Shown piece after piece: positions 1 through 10,586 of a stretch of 64,000 bases of DNA. Positions within the stretch are counted from its first letter, which is position 1. Each line of letters opens with the position of its first letter. The position numbers and the translations under genes were made by a program. The stretch is taken from NCBI GenBank assembly GCA_009823395.1, contig CM020514.1, forward strand, positions 9,796,966 through 9,860,965. Reading direction: 5' to 3'. Source of the stretch: Thamnaconus septentrionalis (lineage: Eukaryota > Chordata > Actinopteri > Tetraodontiformes > Monacanthidae). The notes beneath the pieces are model-generated. The model was not told where the DNA came from, ran no database searches, and saw nothing but the letters and a program-made list of their open reading frames with translations.

Positions 1-2560
1 AGGTCAGCCGCGCCGCTGAAGGCTCCCCACAACCTTGAGCGGCTAACTGACCGGGAAATGTGTGTGCTCCTGTTCCGCCACCTACGTATCCCATTGTCAA
101 TCAGCCAGATACACGGCAGGGCCGCCATTAAGTGTTCCCGCACGCTCCCCGCTAGGTCACTCCGGTGGGCGCACTCTGTTGAGCAGGGGGTGAAATGGGA
201 AATGGAAAGGGGGACATTTGAGTGAAGTGCATCAATGCATCACTGGCCCTTTTTTTTTTTTTTTTTTCTTCTAAAGAAAGAAAGAACAAAAGAAAGAAAA
301 AGGACACTTTCAGGGACGTTTCGGCCGGGGGAGAAAAATGCCGTTGTGAAACAGTAGCTCATTGGTTGGGCTTTTAGCTCAAGCTTTGGACTTCATCAAG
401 TATCAAGTAGGAAATGAGTCTGGAAGATGATTATAAGTTAATGCGGACTAGCCAAGTTTTTTTGTGCGGGACTGTATGAGTGTCTGAACCTGCGATGAAC
501 TTGAAAGACGGGCCTTGAGAAAACTGTAATAGACATTCTTATATCGCACTTGAACAAAGGGAGGGGAAAAAAATAAATATATAAGTAAACAATATATGGC
601 GGTTCCAATTAACAAGGACACATTCTAAAAGCTTTTTAAATAAAGGCGAGCCACAGAGTGCTAGCGAGTATTGAAGCCACAATAGTGAGTTAGAGTGTAT
701 CTGGGACCTTGGCTTTGATATGAAATCTTGTGGCCTTGCTTTTACCGCCCTCCATGGTAAAAGCTCTTTGTGATGAGGAAATTACTTTATGAACCTCTGA
801 AAGACGCTCCAACACTTCAGCCTCCTTGTTTGTTTCATCGTGAAGCCAGAGGAGAGAAGTTTTTTTTCCATTTTCTTTTTCTTTTTTTATTTAACTGCAG
901 CTCCCGGTTGGTTTTAATCAGTCTGAGGCCCTGCTCTTATTTCATGACCTTCTTCCTCACTCACTGGCATTTTTAGTCCTACTTTTTCTCTGAGAGTTAA
1001 ACTTGTAATTACAGGAACTAAAAAGAGGGACTTTTTCCATCTTTCAACTCATCTTGTATTGGCCACCAGAGGAGTCACCAGACACAGTGGATGAAATGTT
1101 GGATAGAAGTCCATAAGATTTATCTGCCAAAGACGGCCCAGAGAGCATTACTTAAGAACAAGTTAACGATGATTGGGCCAAATGCCTGTCGGTTGTCTTT
1201 AAGAAGACACCAATCAGATTTGTTGCAATGTAACATTAGCCGTGCATCACACTGTTTAAACGTAACTCTTGAGAAAGCCAATCTGGAGTAAAACGAATAC
1301 AATGTTGTCGTTGAACTTGAAAATGCTGTTTGGTTCTTGTAAAGAAAATTAGCGTCAATGCTAATTTTGTCATTTTATTCAGTGGTTTTTCAGAGCAGCT
1401 TCTAGCATAACGCTACTCACCTTATCACCACTTAATCCGTGAAGAAAGCTGAGTGGTCATGGAAACCATTGAAAATTAAGACCAGTTGAAACAAAGTATA
1501 CTTAACCTTAAGGAAAGGTTTTGTGCAATTTGTTGAAGTTTTCTAAAAAGTAAGACCGCTGTCTTGAGCTTTACCTTGAGCATGTAAAACAATCCTCAAC
1601 CTTCCCTGAAACAAGAGGTGCGCTCTCGCTTTTATTTTCCTTTTCAAGGTCCGTTGGAAATCTGTCTGCTTGAATATGCCGGCGCTGCTGGGGAAGAGGG
1701 ATGGTTCGTATTGACATGTGAGCGTTTTTTGTAATTTATTTTTTTGTTTAGCTATGAGCGCTTCTTTTCAACATGTACCTGCAATGTGGACGGAGGCAGC
1801 AGCACCAAACGTGCGTCTCGGCAGCCTTGAGACTTCACAGGGCCGCGGCTGCGACGCTGCGCTCGGTAAACACGGTTTCCTCCTGTGGCTTTCTGTTTGG
1901 GCAGGAAACAAGGAAGCTGATCAAACATGAGCTCAGAAGGCCACGGCTCCTCTGAGCTGGAACACCGTCGTGGCTCTTTTCAAAGCACCTTCAATGGGAG
2001 GGAAATGTGGAAAAATAACATGTCACGTCTATTTTGGGAAAACGTTGCTCCGGCACGGGTGACAAACTCTGCAGGGCCGCGAACTCCCTCAGACTGTGCA
2101 CCGTGCAGCGCAGATAACCTTATCTGTAACTGGTGTTTTCTGCTTTTATTGCTTGGAGCTGCCGCTATCACAGACACAGTGTAACATTTTGTGTGGACGT
2201 CCCACCGATTTCCAGCCTGCTTCCTCCGACATCATAGATTAGCAGCAGCAGCAGGGTGTGGGAGGCATTCGCTGGTTGGATTGATTTTGGCTAAAAAGTG
2301 GGGCCGACTGTTTGCTCCAGCCATGAATGTTTTCTATATTTCAGGCAAGGAGACTGAAATATGAATAATCAACAAGTTTATTTTTCTTGAGTATAAGATG
2401 TAGTTAAGGCCCCTTTTTTTAGCATGTATTATGTGTGTATAGTCTATGTATGTGTTTGTCATAGGACATATGCAAAGCTGTTACGCAGAGGTGGGTGATG
2501 GTGTGGCCAATCTTTTATTCTTGTTATTGGGGTTATAAAAGGCATTTATGGCACAGCTCC
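1..2560. other. Intergenic, no gene recognised
   Basis: No exon with both convincing splice sites and recognisable protein similarity was seen on either strand. The stretch holds a T tract near 250-267 and short CAG repeats near 2241-2254. The short open frames here show no family motif. Regulatory sequence for genes lying to the left of the window could be present but cannot be recognised by eye. Confidence 0.5.
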
Positions 2561-2600
2561 TGAGTTCAAGACAAATTTCCCTGAGTGGGATAATAAAGTA
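2561..2600 (+). repeat. Possible 3' tail of a LINE-like retroposon
   Basis: The stretch reads as AAATTTCCC, then GTGGGA, then AATAAAG. This resembles the tail found at the 3' end of several fish non-LTR elements. No body of the element was recognised upstream, so it would be a heavily 5'-truncated copy or a chance match. It directly abuts the inverted-repeat element that starts at 2601. Confidence 0.3.
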
Positions 2601-2970
2601 CAGGGTGTCCCAAAAACATTGACATCATTTTGAAAGCAATTATCTTGAAATATATGCTAAGTCTAGCTCAATGAAAGTGAACAATTTAGGTGTTGAACAT
2701 TATAAGCTTATTATGGGACCAATTTCATAAGTGTTCAATATGTGCACGGTGTCACAACTGGGTGACTGTGTGCAAGCATTTTCCAAGATGCAAAATGACT
2801 TCTCTTTGGGAGTAAATGGAATGGCTCAACCTGAACAGAACAAAAATAAAACATTAAATATAAAAACTTGATCTGCTTCTATACATTCTGTGAAAATTTG
2901 AAACTATTTCAACAAGAATTGCCAAAATTATTGGCCTGCAAAATGATGTCAAATTTTTTGGGACACCCTG
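2601..2970. mobile_element. Non-autonomous inverted-repeat DNA transposon (mariner-like MITE)
   Basis: The 370-base element starts with CAGGGTGTCCCAAAAA and ends with its inverted complement TTTTTTGGGACACCCTG. The terminal match extends about 32 bases with few differences and includes an ATGATGTCA/TGACATCAT stretch in both arms. A TA precedes the left end and GA follows the right end, which is compatible with a decayed TA target duplication typical of Tc1/mariner. There is no transposase frame inside. An isolated copy of the same terminus followed by TA lies near 7072-7090. Confidence 0.75.
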
Positions 2971-3026
2971 GACTGTATGTTGTATCATATCACATTTTAC
3001 TATATGTGTAGTCTAATAGTCAAAAT

Positions 3027-3113
3027 CAGGCATAGGCAAACTAAGGCCATGGCCCCTCTGTCAAATTTTAGAACCCATTGTGGCCCACCAGTCACAAAGT
3101 TTGCTCACCCCTG
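3027..3113. mobile_element. Internally deleted hAT-type MITE
   Basis: The left end CAGGCATAGGCAAACTAAGG and right end AGTTTGCTCACCCCTG are the two termini of the hAT family that also occurs at 15040-15308 and 41815-42177. Shared internal words are TCAAATTTTAGAA and GTGGCCCAC. The flanking octamers GTCAAAAT and GTCTGAAT agree at 6 of 8 positions, so the target duplication has decayed. At only 87 bases this copy is almost all terminal sequence. Confidence 0.75.
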
Positions 3114-4370
3114 GTCTGAATGAATATCACACAGGACACAAAAAAAAAAAAATGGACTGTTTATTCTTAAAACGCGTCCAGTCCAGTCCTTTAAGGTGCT
3201 GTGGAATACAATCCTCAACAAAATCACAAAAGCAAACAAACTCTGAGTTTAAAAGTTTATTTAATGCAAATACATCCAAGCCTTTGCCTGGCAGCTGTAT
3301 CCCTCAACTCAGAGATCACACAAGCATCTTTCCGTCCTTCAACAGATAGAAATCGATCAGGATTCTATAACCAGGATTTGCGCCCATCGTCTTTCTGTTT
3401 GTTGTCTGCTGTGCACTCCCCCTTAAAAACCACGGAAGAAGATCAGGAACAAATACATACCACTTCTTTGCACCTGTCTCCGGGCGAGGGCAGTACTGCA
3501 CCCTGGACAGGTTGTCAGTTTACACTCGTTTATAGATTTATAGTTAACTTACAGAAAAAGCATGGAAGCATGATGAGACAGGTCGGACAGGCTGCAGCCT
3601 TTGATGGAGAAAAACATCCAGCATTGTGTAAATTTGGACATCTGCTGCTAATGTGGACGTAGCAAGCCACAACCACAAGAAGTAGATGAGAGATTTTTTC
3701 CTAATGGTAATAGTGAGACGTCCTTTCTTCCATTTAATTGCTGTGGCGACAGCTGCCGTTGGCCTAATATTATCCTTCTTCATGCCTCATACTGGTCTGT
3801 TTGTTCATATCAAACCTGGATTATCAACACCACTGCAAAGATGAATCTAATAAAGGGGGGCTTTGTTGTCAACTCAACTTTGTTTTATGTTTGTTGACAA
3901 CATGGCTACTATCATCCTCCAGCCTCAAACTAGGCATTTACTGTACAGCAATCCCTCCAAGGTCCTCTATCAGGCTAGGCAGCAACGAGCTAAATCCATT
4001 TTCCAGTGGACGTTTACTGAGGTTGTTAAAAGTTTCTATCATCTGAAATTTTTACAGAGCAGTGTTATGAATTTTAAGTTTGTGAGTTTTGCCTTAGCGG
4101 GGGTTTTTTGAGGCTTAAAAAAAAAAGTTTGAAATGAGGCGTACCACATTAGAGGATAAAAAAAAGAAAGTTCATTTCCTGTAGTCATTTGAACAAGATG
4201 AATACAGCTCACTCTCACATCTGATAGATCTAAAGAAGCTTTTGAACTCAGTGACCAAAACCAACAAAGTTCACAGTCTGAGGATTATCAAGAGACACAT
4301 AACCTCCTCAAATAGGCTCTGGGTGGGAGGCTGTTGTCTGATTGGTCAGGTGTGTCAGGAACAGTCCGCA
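3114..4370. other. Intergenic, probably includes the 3' UTR of the TASL homologue
   Basis: No protein family was recognised in the open frames here. Minus-strand AATAAA-type signals occur near 3160 and 3250, downstream of the minus-strand gene ending at 4532, so part of this stretch may be its 3' UTR. A 153-codon plus-strand frame (3201-3662) has low-complexity composition and no recognised motif. Confidence 0.35.
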
Positions 4371-4448
4371 CTAATGGAGAAAATTGAGGAGGTGGTCGGC
4401 CAGGATCTCCGGGTAAAGCAGCAAAACTGGCAGTTCCCCTTTCTGCAC
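4371..4448 (-). other. Possible small terminal coding exon (unassigned)
   Basis: On the minus strand a CTTCAG acceptor is followed by an open frame beginning VQKGELPVLLLYPEIL, continuing with ADHLLNFLH and then a TAG stop. The peptide looks like an amphipathic helix and is more protein-like than its surroundings. The opposite strand also has an open frame, ending in FPFLHLKRYLEKG at 4475, so the sense strand is not certain. I do not recognise the family. It lies just downstream of the TASL-like stop and could belong to an alternative transcript or another gene, or be chance. Confidence 0.2.
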
Positions 4449-4531
4449 CTGAAGAGATATCTAGAGAAAGGCTAAGATAAGAAAGTGGACTGAGAGTGAG
4501 ACCTGGCTGACCGTCGCCTTTGGCTCTGGCG

Positions 4532-5455
4532 TCACTCGTCTTTGCTCTCGGTGAGCTGCTCCCTGGACGCCACGTTTGAAATCTGGAGGAAAGGAGTGCT
4601 GATCTCGCTCGACTGTTTGTCTCCGGTCACCCGCAGCAGGCAGCTCAGCACCATGTCCTTGGCCAGGCCCGCCTCCAGGTTCCCCTCCCGACTCAGCTGC
4701 AGAGTGATCTGGTCCAGGCTGGTCAACACCAGCTCGGAACCCAGCAGCGGGCACATGGGGCCCGTGTTGGAGCCCCCTGACTCCCCCTCCCTGGCGATGT
4801 TCTCCATCATGTACTGCTGGTACAAATCGAGGAGCTTCTGCTCCAGGTAGCGGTTGAGGAGGGAGTTGGAGAAGGGTCCCTCTCGATCGTGAAACACGAA
4901 GCTGCGGTCGCGGGCGCTGCTGTGTCTCCAGCGATTGGAGCCGCCCCTCGCCAGATGCAGTAACGGAGCGTGGATTATCTGTCCCGGCGGGGAGTCCACC
5001 ACCGCTGGAAGGACGTCACAAGACTGAAGGAAGGGGCCCTCGGCGGGGCCTTCGTTGTCAGAGAGGGGCAGCACCTGCTCGCCTCCGATCTGGAGGTCGC
5101 TGTAATTCTGGCAGATGCTCTGGCAGTAGGACGGAACCAGAAAGGGGGCGTCGACGCTGGAGCAGGACTGAGCTGGGATCTCAATCTCGGGGGAGATCCA
5201 TCTGCTGAGCTGGGCTGCGTCCAGAGCGGAGGACATCGGCGGGGACGTGTAAGACTCCGCCGAGGCTCTCCTGTGGTCCGCAGGAGTTGTCTGTCTCTCG
5301 CCGGAGCTGTGCTGGATGAGTGCGGTGGAGGCCGACTGAAGAGTCAGAGCCGGTCTGGGCAACCTGCATGAGGTCTGGGTGGAGCCCCGGGAGGGGAGAG
5401 GATCCAGTCCCAGCTCGCAGTAAGCCATGCTCAACAGTCTGCCCTCACACAACAT
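4532..5455 (-). CDS. tasl: TASL/CXorf21 homologue, lysosomal TLR adaptor
   Basis: The predicted protein has 307 residues; human TASL has about 301. In mammals TASL binds the lysosomal transporter SLC15A4 through its N-terminus and recruits IRF5 through a C-terminal pLxIS motif after endolysosomal TLR7/8/9 signalling. The start MLCEGRLLSMAYCELG corresponds to human MLSEGYLSGLEYW. Further conserved blocks are FLVPSYCQSICQNYSDLQI (105-123), LLNRYLEQKLLDLYQQYMM (199-217), GSELVLTSLDQITLQLSRE (239-257) and EISTPFLQIS (284-293). The chosen ATG (5453-5455) sits directly behind a strong acceptor (TTCTTTGTTACAG|CC), so a non-coding upstream exon is expected and the longer open frame to 5509 is intronic. 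LxIS is intact at 290-293, but position 289 is Phe where the motif calls for a hydrophilic residue. The neighbours are 13q14-type genes, not the X-linked context of human TASL, so this may be a fish paralogue. Confidence 0.92.
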   Translation of the reverse strand: MLCEGRLLSMAYCELGLDPLPSRGSTQTSCRLPRPALTLQSASTALIQHSSGERQTTPADHRRASAESYTSPPMSSALDAAQLSRWISPEIEIPAQSCSSVDAPFLVPSYCQSICQNYSDLQIGGEQVLPLSDNEGPAEGPFLQSCDVLPAVVDSPPGQIIHAPLLHLARGGSNRWRHSSARDRSFVFHDREGPFSNSLLNRYLEQKLLDLYQQYMMENIAREGESGGSNTGPMCPLLGSELVLTSLDQITLQLSREGNLEAGLAKDMVLSCLLRVTGDKQSSEISTPFLQISNVASREQLTESKDE

Positions 5456-6119
5456 GGCTGTAACAAAGAACACACAGTGAGAAGCTGTGATTGAGCAGCT
5501 GTAGTCCACTCAGTCAGCATCACAAAGCATCTTTGCTCATTGGGTGGGTCACGTGAGACTCTCGATGCTATTTTCCAGAATTGAGGAAGCCTTTCAGATG
5601 AGAAGCTAAACATCTTCAACCTACCAAAAACTAGTCCAGTTGCCTTAACTCAACCCTCAGGACTCGTCTTGTTGAACAAATCTGCACACATTGCTGTTTT
5701 GCAATGTTAAGGAATACACATTTCAGCAGACACTATGCTTCCAAATTATAACACTTTAAGCCCTGTGTGATGTCACAAAAACCACATAGACTTCTTCTGA
5801 GTTTTCGACAGTACCTCCAGTCAGGTGCCTGTTCCTCACTTTGCGGATACCTTGTGGCAGCCTTTTTTTTTTTTCTTTTTTTTTGTGCCTACTTCTGAGC
5901 ATGTAGAAGGACGATCAAAGCTTCAGTTATTGTGGGATGCATTTTTTGCAGGTGGCTGTAAATAGCCACACCACCTTCAAAAATTTCAACGTATCTGTGT
6001 AATAATTTTGGGGGGCAAATGATCAGACAAAGTTGCTCCACTGAAGTCTTTAAGTCACATGGGCACTTTAAAGAGTCCATTTAAAGTAACAATTAGTCCA
6101 TAGTTTAATTTTTGTAATC

Positions 6120-6124
<5 letters not shown>

Positions 6125-6182
<58 letters not shown>
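6125..6182. repeat. (AT)n microsatellite
   Basis: An almost uninterrupted AT dinucleotide run of about 58 bases, followed by degenerate ATATAG sequence. Confidence 0.95.
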
Positions 6183-6187
<5 letters not shown>

Positions 6188-6270
6188 GATATATATATAC
6201 TGCATGGAAATATCATATACATTCCAGCTCCATAAATAGCATATGATACCTATCATATATATATTATATA

Positions 6271-6378
6271 GTAGTAGTAGTAGTAGTATATAGTAGTAGT
6301 AGTACACACACACAGTCACAGTCGTAGTAGTAGTAGTAGAAGTAGTCCAGCTCCAAAGTAGTTGTAGTCCTCAGTCAT

Positions 6379-6415
<37 letters not shown>

Positions 6416-6500
6416 TGTAGTCCTAGTCGTAGTAGTAGTAGTAGAAGTAGTAGTAGTAGTTGTAGTCCTAGTAGTAGTAGTAGTAGTAGAAGTAGTATTA
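6271..6500. repeat. (TAG)n trinucleotide tract, interrupted
   Basis: TAG/GTA units recur over about 230 bases. They are interrupted by a short CA run and by repeated GTTGTAGTCCT/TCGTAGTAG segments, so the tract is an imperfect higher-order duplication rather than a pure microsatellite. The resulting leucine-rich open frames are artefacts. Confidence 0.93.
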
Positions 6501-7185
6501 TCATTATTATTATTTCTTCCTACCTCAGTCTGAGTCCGTCACCCTTTGAAAGTCCACAGAACTTGTCACTGGAGAGCAAAAACTATGTTTGCATCGCCTT
6601 CAGACGCAGCTAGTGTGGTGCATTATTATAACACACCAAAGATATAATCCCAAAAAAAACCCAAAGAGGAAGTGAGAGCCTTTCTTCCGTTTTAATTTAA
6701 CCTGATCTGTCTTGACAATGTCCCCCGTTCATGAGGTGACAAGGTGCCCTTCTTGTTATCCCTGATGTATTAATTGCACAGCTTTACATAGCAACACGTT
6801 CACATCTTTCATCTTTGTAATCACATCAAATTTTTCTTCTTGTCAGATAAAAGAAAACAGCAGGAGCAGTTTCTTTGTTTGCTTTTTTTCATGTGCGCAA
6901 AAAACGACTTTAGAAAAAGAAACTGCTGAGGTTTTGCTTCTTTGTGAAAGCAGCAGGTGCACTTTCAAGGTAAGAGGCAGAAAAGAAAGTCATGCTTCAT
7001 ATGATCAAACTCAACTAAAAGACAAAGTTCAACCATTTCCTCTTTTCGTTTTGCGATTAGTCGAGCCCCAAATTTCGCGACACCCTGTAGTTAAAACGCA
7101 GAGGGGCTTTCTTAAAAGTTCCACCTGCATCTGCGGCCCGACTCCTGTTACCTATGTATCCAACAAAGCAGAAGTGCTCCTTTAC

Positions 7186-7291
7186 CCTGTTATGAAACCA
7201 TAAGTCATCGCTTCCTCCTCCAGACTCGTCGGCCTGTTCAAACGCTGAGCGCTGTCTGAGTGATCCATCTGGTCGAGGTCTGCACCGCCGC
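7186..7291 (-). other. Candidate spliced exon upstream of the TASL homologue
   Basis: On the minus strand a consensus acceptor (CACTTTCTCCACAG at about 7305-7292) and donor (ACAGG|GTAAAG at 7186/7185) bracket 106 bases. The enclosed sequence is open and protein-like, with the ATG-initiated stretches MDHSDSAQRLNRPTSLEEEA and MTYGFIT. Joined to the acceptor at 5459, its frame does not continue into the TASL reading frame and would stop soon after, so it would act as a 5' UTR exon with an upstream ORF. Alternatively it belongs to an unrecognised gene. Confidence 0.3.
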
Positions 7292-8138
7292 CTGTGGAGA
7301 AAGTGACGGAAACTTTTGGGCTGAGTTTGCAACATGGATTTTTTTTTTTCCCCGAGATGAAAGTACCCGACTCACCCCAGTTAGAGCCGACAAAGGGGGA
7401 GGTGAAATCCAAGAGAGACAAATTTATTATTGATCAGGCAGAATGAGGAAACAGCCACACTGGCGAAAAGAGATCACATCAGAGTTCACCGTCACAGTGA
7501 GAGGCTCAGAGTTTGAAAGTTTGGTCATCCGAGCATCTTTAACTAAAATCAGAACAATTTATCATTCATTCCTGGATTGCTCTTACCAAACTAACTAAAA
7601 AAATGAATGCTCTGTTTGAAAAGGGACAGAAAAAAGCCGGTCAGGTTGTTACTCAGCTGGCACAGGAATCAATGACATACCAGTTCTCCTTGTGACATCA
7701 CAAAGAGGTGTTTTCCAGAAATAAGTGTCGCAGCACAGACAGTTTTGCGAGTAAATTAAACCAAGGTGAAGGATGGACTGTTCTGATTTGTCAGGACAGT
7801 CCTTCACTGACGGATTGGACACATGGTTTATTGTTGGAAAACACTGACAAAAAGGAACTTCAAATAGTCTTGAGGTCTTTACGATATTTGACCCAAATTA
7901 GTGAATATTATAGAAGCTTCAGCATATTCATATGACACCATAGACAGAATATTATTGGTCAGAAACAGTGATCAGATTCTGGCAGCAAATTATTGTACCT
8001 TGTAGACAGTAGACATCTGTATTTTCTTACTGGAATTAAGCTTGTTGGATAAGTCGAGCAAGCAGAAAATAAACAATGGGGAAATTATTTGACATAATAA
8101 AATGTGCATTATATATTCTATTTTATTGTACATGTATG

Positions 8139-8220
8139 TAAATAGATAGATATAGATATAGATAAATATATAGATATATATATTTATAGATATGTATTTT
8201 GTCATTTATTTATATTATTT
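8139..8220. repeat. AT/GATA-rich low-complexity tract
   Basis: Degenerate TAGATA and TATATA units alternate with TTTAT. There is no coding potential. Confidence 0.8.
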
Positions 8221-8564
8221 ATGTTTGTATTTATTTTTAAGTGGTGAAGCTGCAGACCTGTTATTAGATCACTGTCACTGTTTTGTCCACTGACTGTTGT
8301 GTGAGTCAGGACACCCAACACTGCTGCTTAACAGAGCGTACAGTTACCCACCTGCTGCTGCTGCAGCCGCAAAGTTGCTGAGCAACACCTGAAAACACAG
8401 CAGGGATCGGGTTGTGCAGGCAGCTCGGCCACTTCAGCACCCTGGACAGAGTCCAGTCGCAGCCTGGAGCTTCGCTTTAAATTTTGTCTCGCACGTCGGT
8501 GACAAGATGGATCCGCGATCTCGGACGCCGCCCGTCGCTCCGCAGGAAGCCTCCGCTTAGAGGA

Positions 8565-10586
8565 ATGTTCCGGAAGATCCACAATGTGTTCCGTCCCAAC
8601 CACCACGGGCACAAGGGCCGGGATCTGTGGTCCCAGTCGGAGCAGGAGTACCACAGCGCCTGCACCGTCAGGCTGGTCCGCAGCACCTCCGTGCTGCTGG
8701 TGGGGGAGCAGACTCCCAAAATCACGTCCACCCTGAAGAGGAGCAAAAGCACCGTGAGTGTGGAGTCCACGTCACACCTCTGGCACAGGCAGGAGGACAG
8801 GATGTGGCTGGACTCGCAGAACCACCTGGAGTACCTGGAGGCCCTCATGGACCTCAGGAGGCAGTACACAAAGAGCATGAGCGACTTCAGTCACACCTGC
8901 AGCAAGGCCACCGTGACCTCCAAGAAGAAACGAGCTCCGCCGCCGCCTACAAAGAAAGACGCAGTAAGACCATCTCACACATCGACTCAGAAGATGTGTG
9001 CAGATCAGACTGATGCCAACTCGTTTTTTATTTTGTGTTTATTTTTCAACCGTAACTGCAGAAAGCAGCGGAGGAACCGTCAGCACCCCCTGTCCTTGAT
9101 GAGGAGGACACCCTGAGGTTCTTTGACACCGTCATCGCCAGCTGTGACTCCGAGGCTCAGCGTAAACCTTACGTGGACAGCGGACACGCAGACGTGGACT
9201 TCATAGGTGAGGGTCGGCTGATCCTCCAAATGCTGCAGATTTACTCTTAAGTTTAAAGTAAATATGTTTTTTTTTAAAGGCAGAGCTCTGAACGGTGCAT
9301 TAATAATTGGGTGGCTAGTTATTCTTTGGTGGATACAGTGCAGATCAGCGTTTCTCAACTGGTGGGTCATGAACCAAAAGTGGGTCATGGAGCTGTTTTG
9401 ATTGGATTGCAGCTTTGTGGGCAATTTCCCTCTTCTTTTTAAAGGGATTTTAAAATATATGTATTTATAGAGGTAAAGTTCAGCATTTATTTTGCAGGAC
9501 AAACAATACATTTTAATAATTTCAATAATTTTTTTACTAGACATGATAGAAAGTGGGCTAACAGTTTTATTTTTGTGGAATAGATTTGAGTGCTGGAGAA
9601 TAAATTTGGGTTGCGACTTCATCATAAGGAAAATAATGTGGGTCCTGAGACTCCACCAGTTGACAACCGCTGGTGTAGATACAATTTAATCTGGTAAAAG
9701 TCTCCTTCCCTTCTCATGAAAAGTCTATATCACAGTATCTCAGGCAGAAGCCATTGTAATATCTGTAGCTATCTGAGCAGGATCTTCAGATTCCGCCACC
9801 TTGTTTAAAATGAGCATTTTTTTCGGATCATGGTAATGCGACAATTAAAATCAAGTGCAGTGGAATGACCAAAAGACGCGGCATGCAATTTTTGAGCGAC
9901 TTGTAAACAACTGAAAAAAATAATTATTAAAAAGCTTAATGGACTGACTGAAGGCGGAAAGGAATTCAAGGGAACACATCTGTGAATTCTAAATATCACC
10001 AGCTTTTAGTGGTGCTTTTTTGCTGGTGTAGCATGAAGAAACAAATCTTATCTTTGGCACGTAGACCCACAAATAAGACTCGGGCAGATTGCGACCTAGT
10101 GGGCATAAATAAAAGCAGCTGTTGCTTAATCATGCCCATAACTCCCACTAATGTTTGCAGTGAGGTTCGGTTTATGCCCAGATCGGTCAGTGGCGACCCA
10201 CTGAAGAACAATTGCGCACAACTGGCCCCTTTATCTCTGGGATCAGCTGATCTGGCCTGGCTTCCCGCGATAAATGAGCAGCAGCTAGTTCAGCTCACGT
10301 GGGACGTTAAAAGGTGGAAGGTCAGCGCCTCAGCTTCCTGTTCTCCTGTCCCACAGTGGCCTCCAGCTCGGCCGAGCATGACCTCCACTCCAACTGGCTG
10401 CTCCGGGTTCCTCGGGTCGCAGACGGCCCCGGGCAGGATCCACGCTGTGCCAAAGGTGGCGCCCAGAAACACGCAAGCGGGTCAACAAGCAGCCGGTTAC
10501 GTCTGCAGAGGAACCCGATCCACCTGCCCAAAGCGGTGCACAGCGCCTTTCAAAGCCTGCGCTCCAGACCCAAGTTGAAAAAATAA
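8565..10586 (+). CDS. c13orf42: C13orf42 homologue, uncharacterised protein
   Basis: Three coding exons, 8565-8963, 9062-9206 and 10357-10586, join in frame (phases 0 and 1) into 257 codons plus TAA. Donors are GCA|GTAAGA and ATAG|GTGAGG; acceptors are AACTGCAG and GTCCCACAG. The protein starts MFRKIHNVFR, as does human C13orf42 (MFRKIHSIF as I recall it). It also shares LKRSKSTVS, RQEDRMWLDS, a DEEDTLRFFDTVIA segment, HADVDF, SSSAEHDLHSNWLLRVPR and RNPIHLPKAVHSAFQ. A PPPP run lies near the end of exon 1. An in-frame ATG at 8484 would add 27 residues, but similarity begins at 8565. There is no signal peptide, membrane helix or known domain, and the function is unknown. The human protein appears to extend beyond KPK, whereas this one stops at RPKLKK. 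A hAT element sits in intron 2. Linkage to RNASEH2B agrees with human 13q14. Confidence 0.85.
9346..9672. mobile_element. hAT-type MITE in intron 2 of the C13orf42 homologue
   Basis: The ends are CAGCGTTTCTCAACTGGTGG and, as the reverse complement of the right end, CAGCGGTTGTCAACTGGTGG. The flanking octamers GTGCAGAT and GTGTAGAT match at 7 of 8 positions, the 8-base target duplication expected of hAT elements. The 327-base body has no transposase. The termini differ from those of the CAGGGGTGGGCAAACT family elsewhere in the window, so this is a second hAT family. Confidence 0.88.

Larger units (their letters stand above)
5456..7185. other. 5' region of the TASL homologue with simple repeats
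   Basis: This is upstream, probably intronic or promoter, sequence of the minus-strand TASL homologue. It holds a T-rich tract near 5862-5884, an AT repeat and a TAG repeat tract listed separately. No other gene was recognised. Confidence 0.4.

Noticed and set aside
3201..3662. 153-codon plus-strand frame
   Set aside because: No family motif and mixed composition, and it lies where the TASL 3' UTR is likely to run antisense.
5453..5509. N-terminal extension of the TASL frame to an ATG at 5509
   Set aside because: A strong splice acceptor lies directly before the ATG at 5455, and similarity to TASL begins at that ATG. The extension is intronic.
7072..7090. Terminal sequence of the CAGGGTGTC inverted-repeat family followed by TA
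   Set aside because: Only one terminus is present and no partner end was found nearby, so a complete element is not supported.
8484..8564. Earlier in-frame ATG for the C13orf42 homologue
   Set aside because: Similarity starts at MFRKIH, and the extra 27 Arg-rich residues have no counterpart in the family as recalled.
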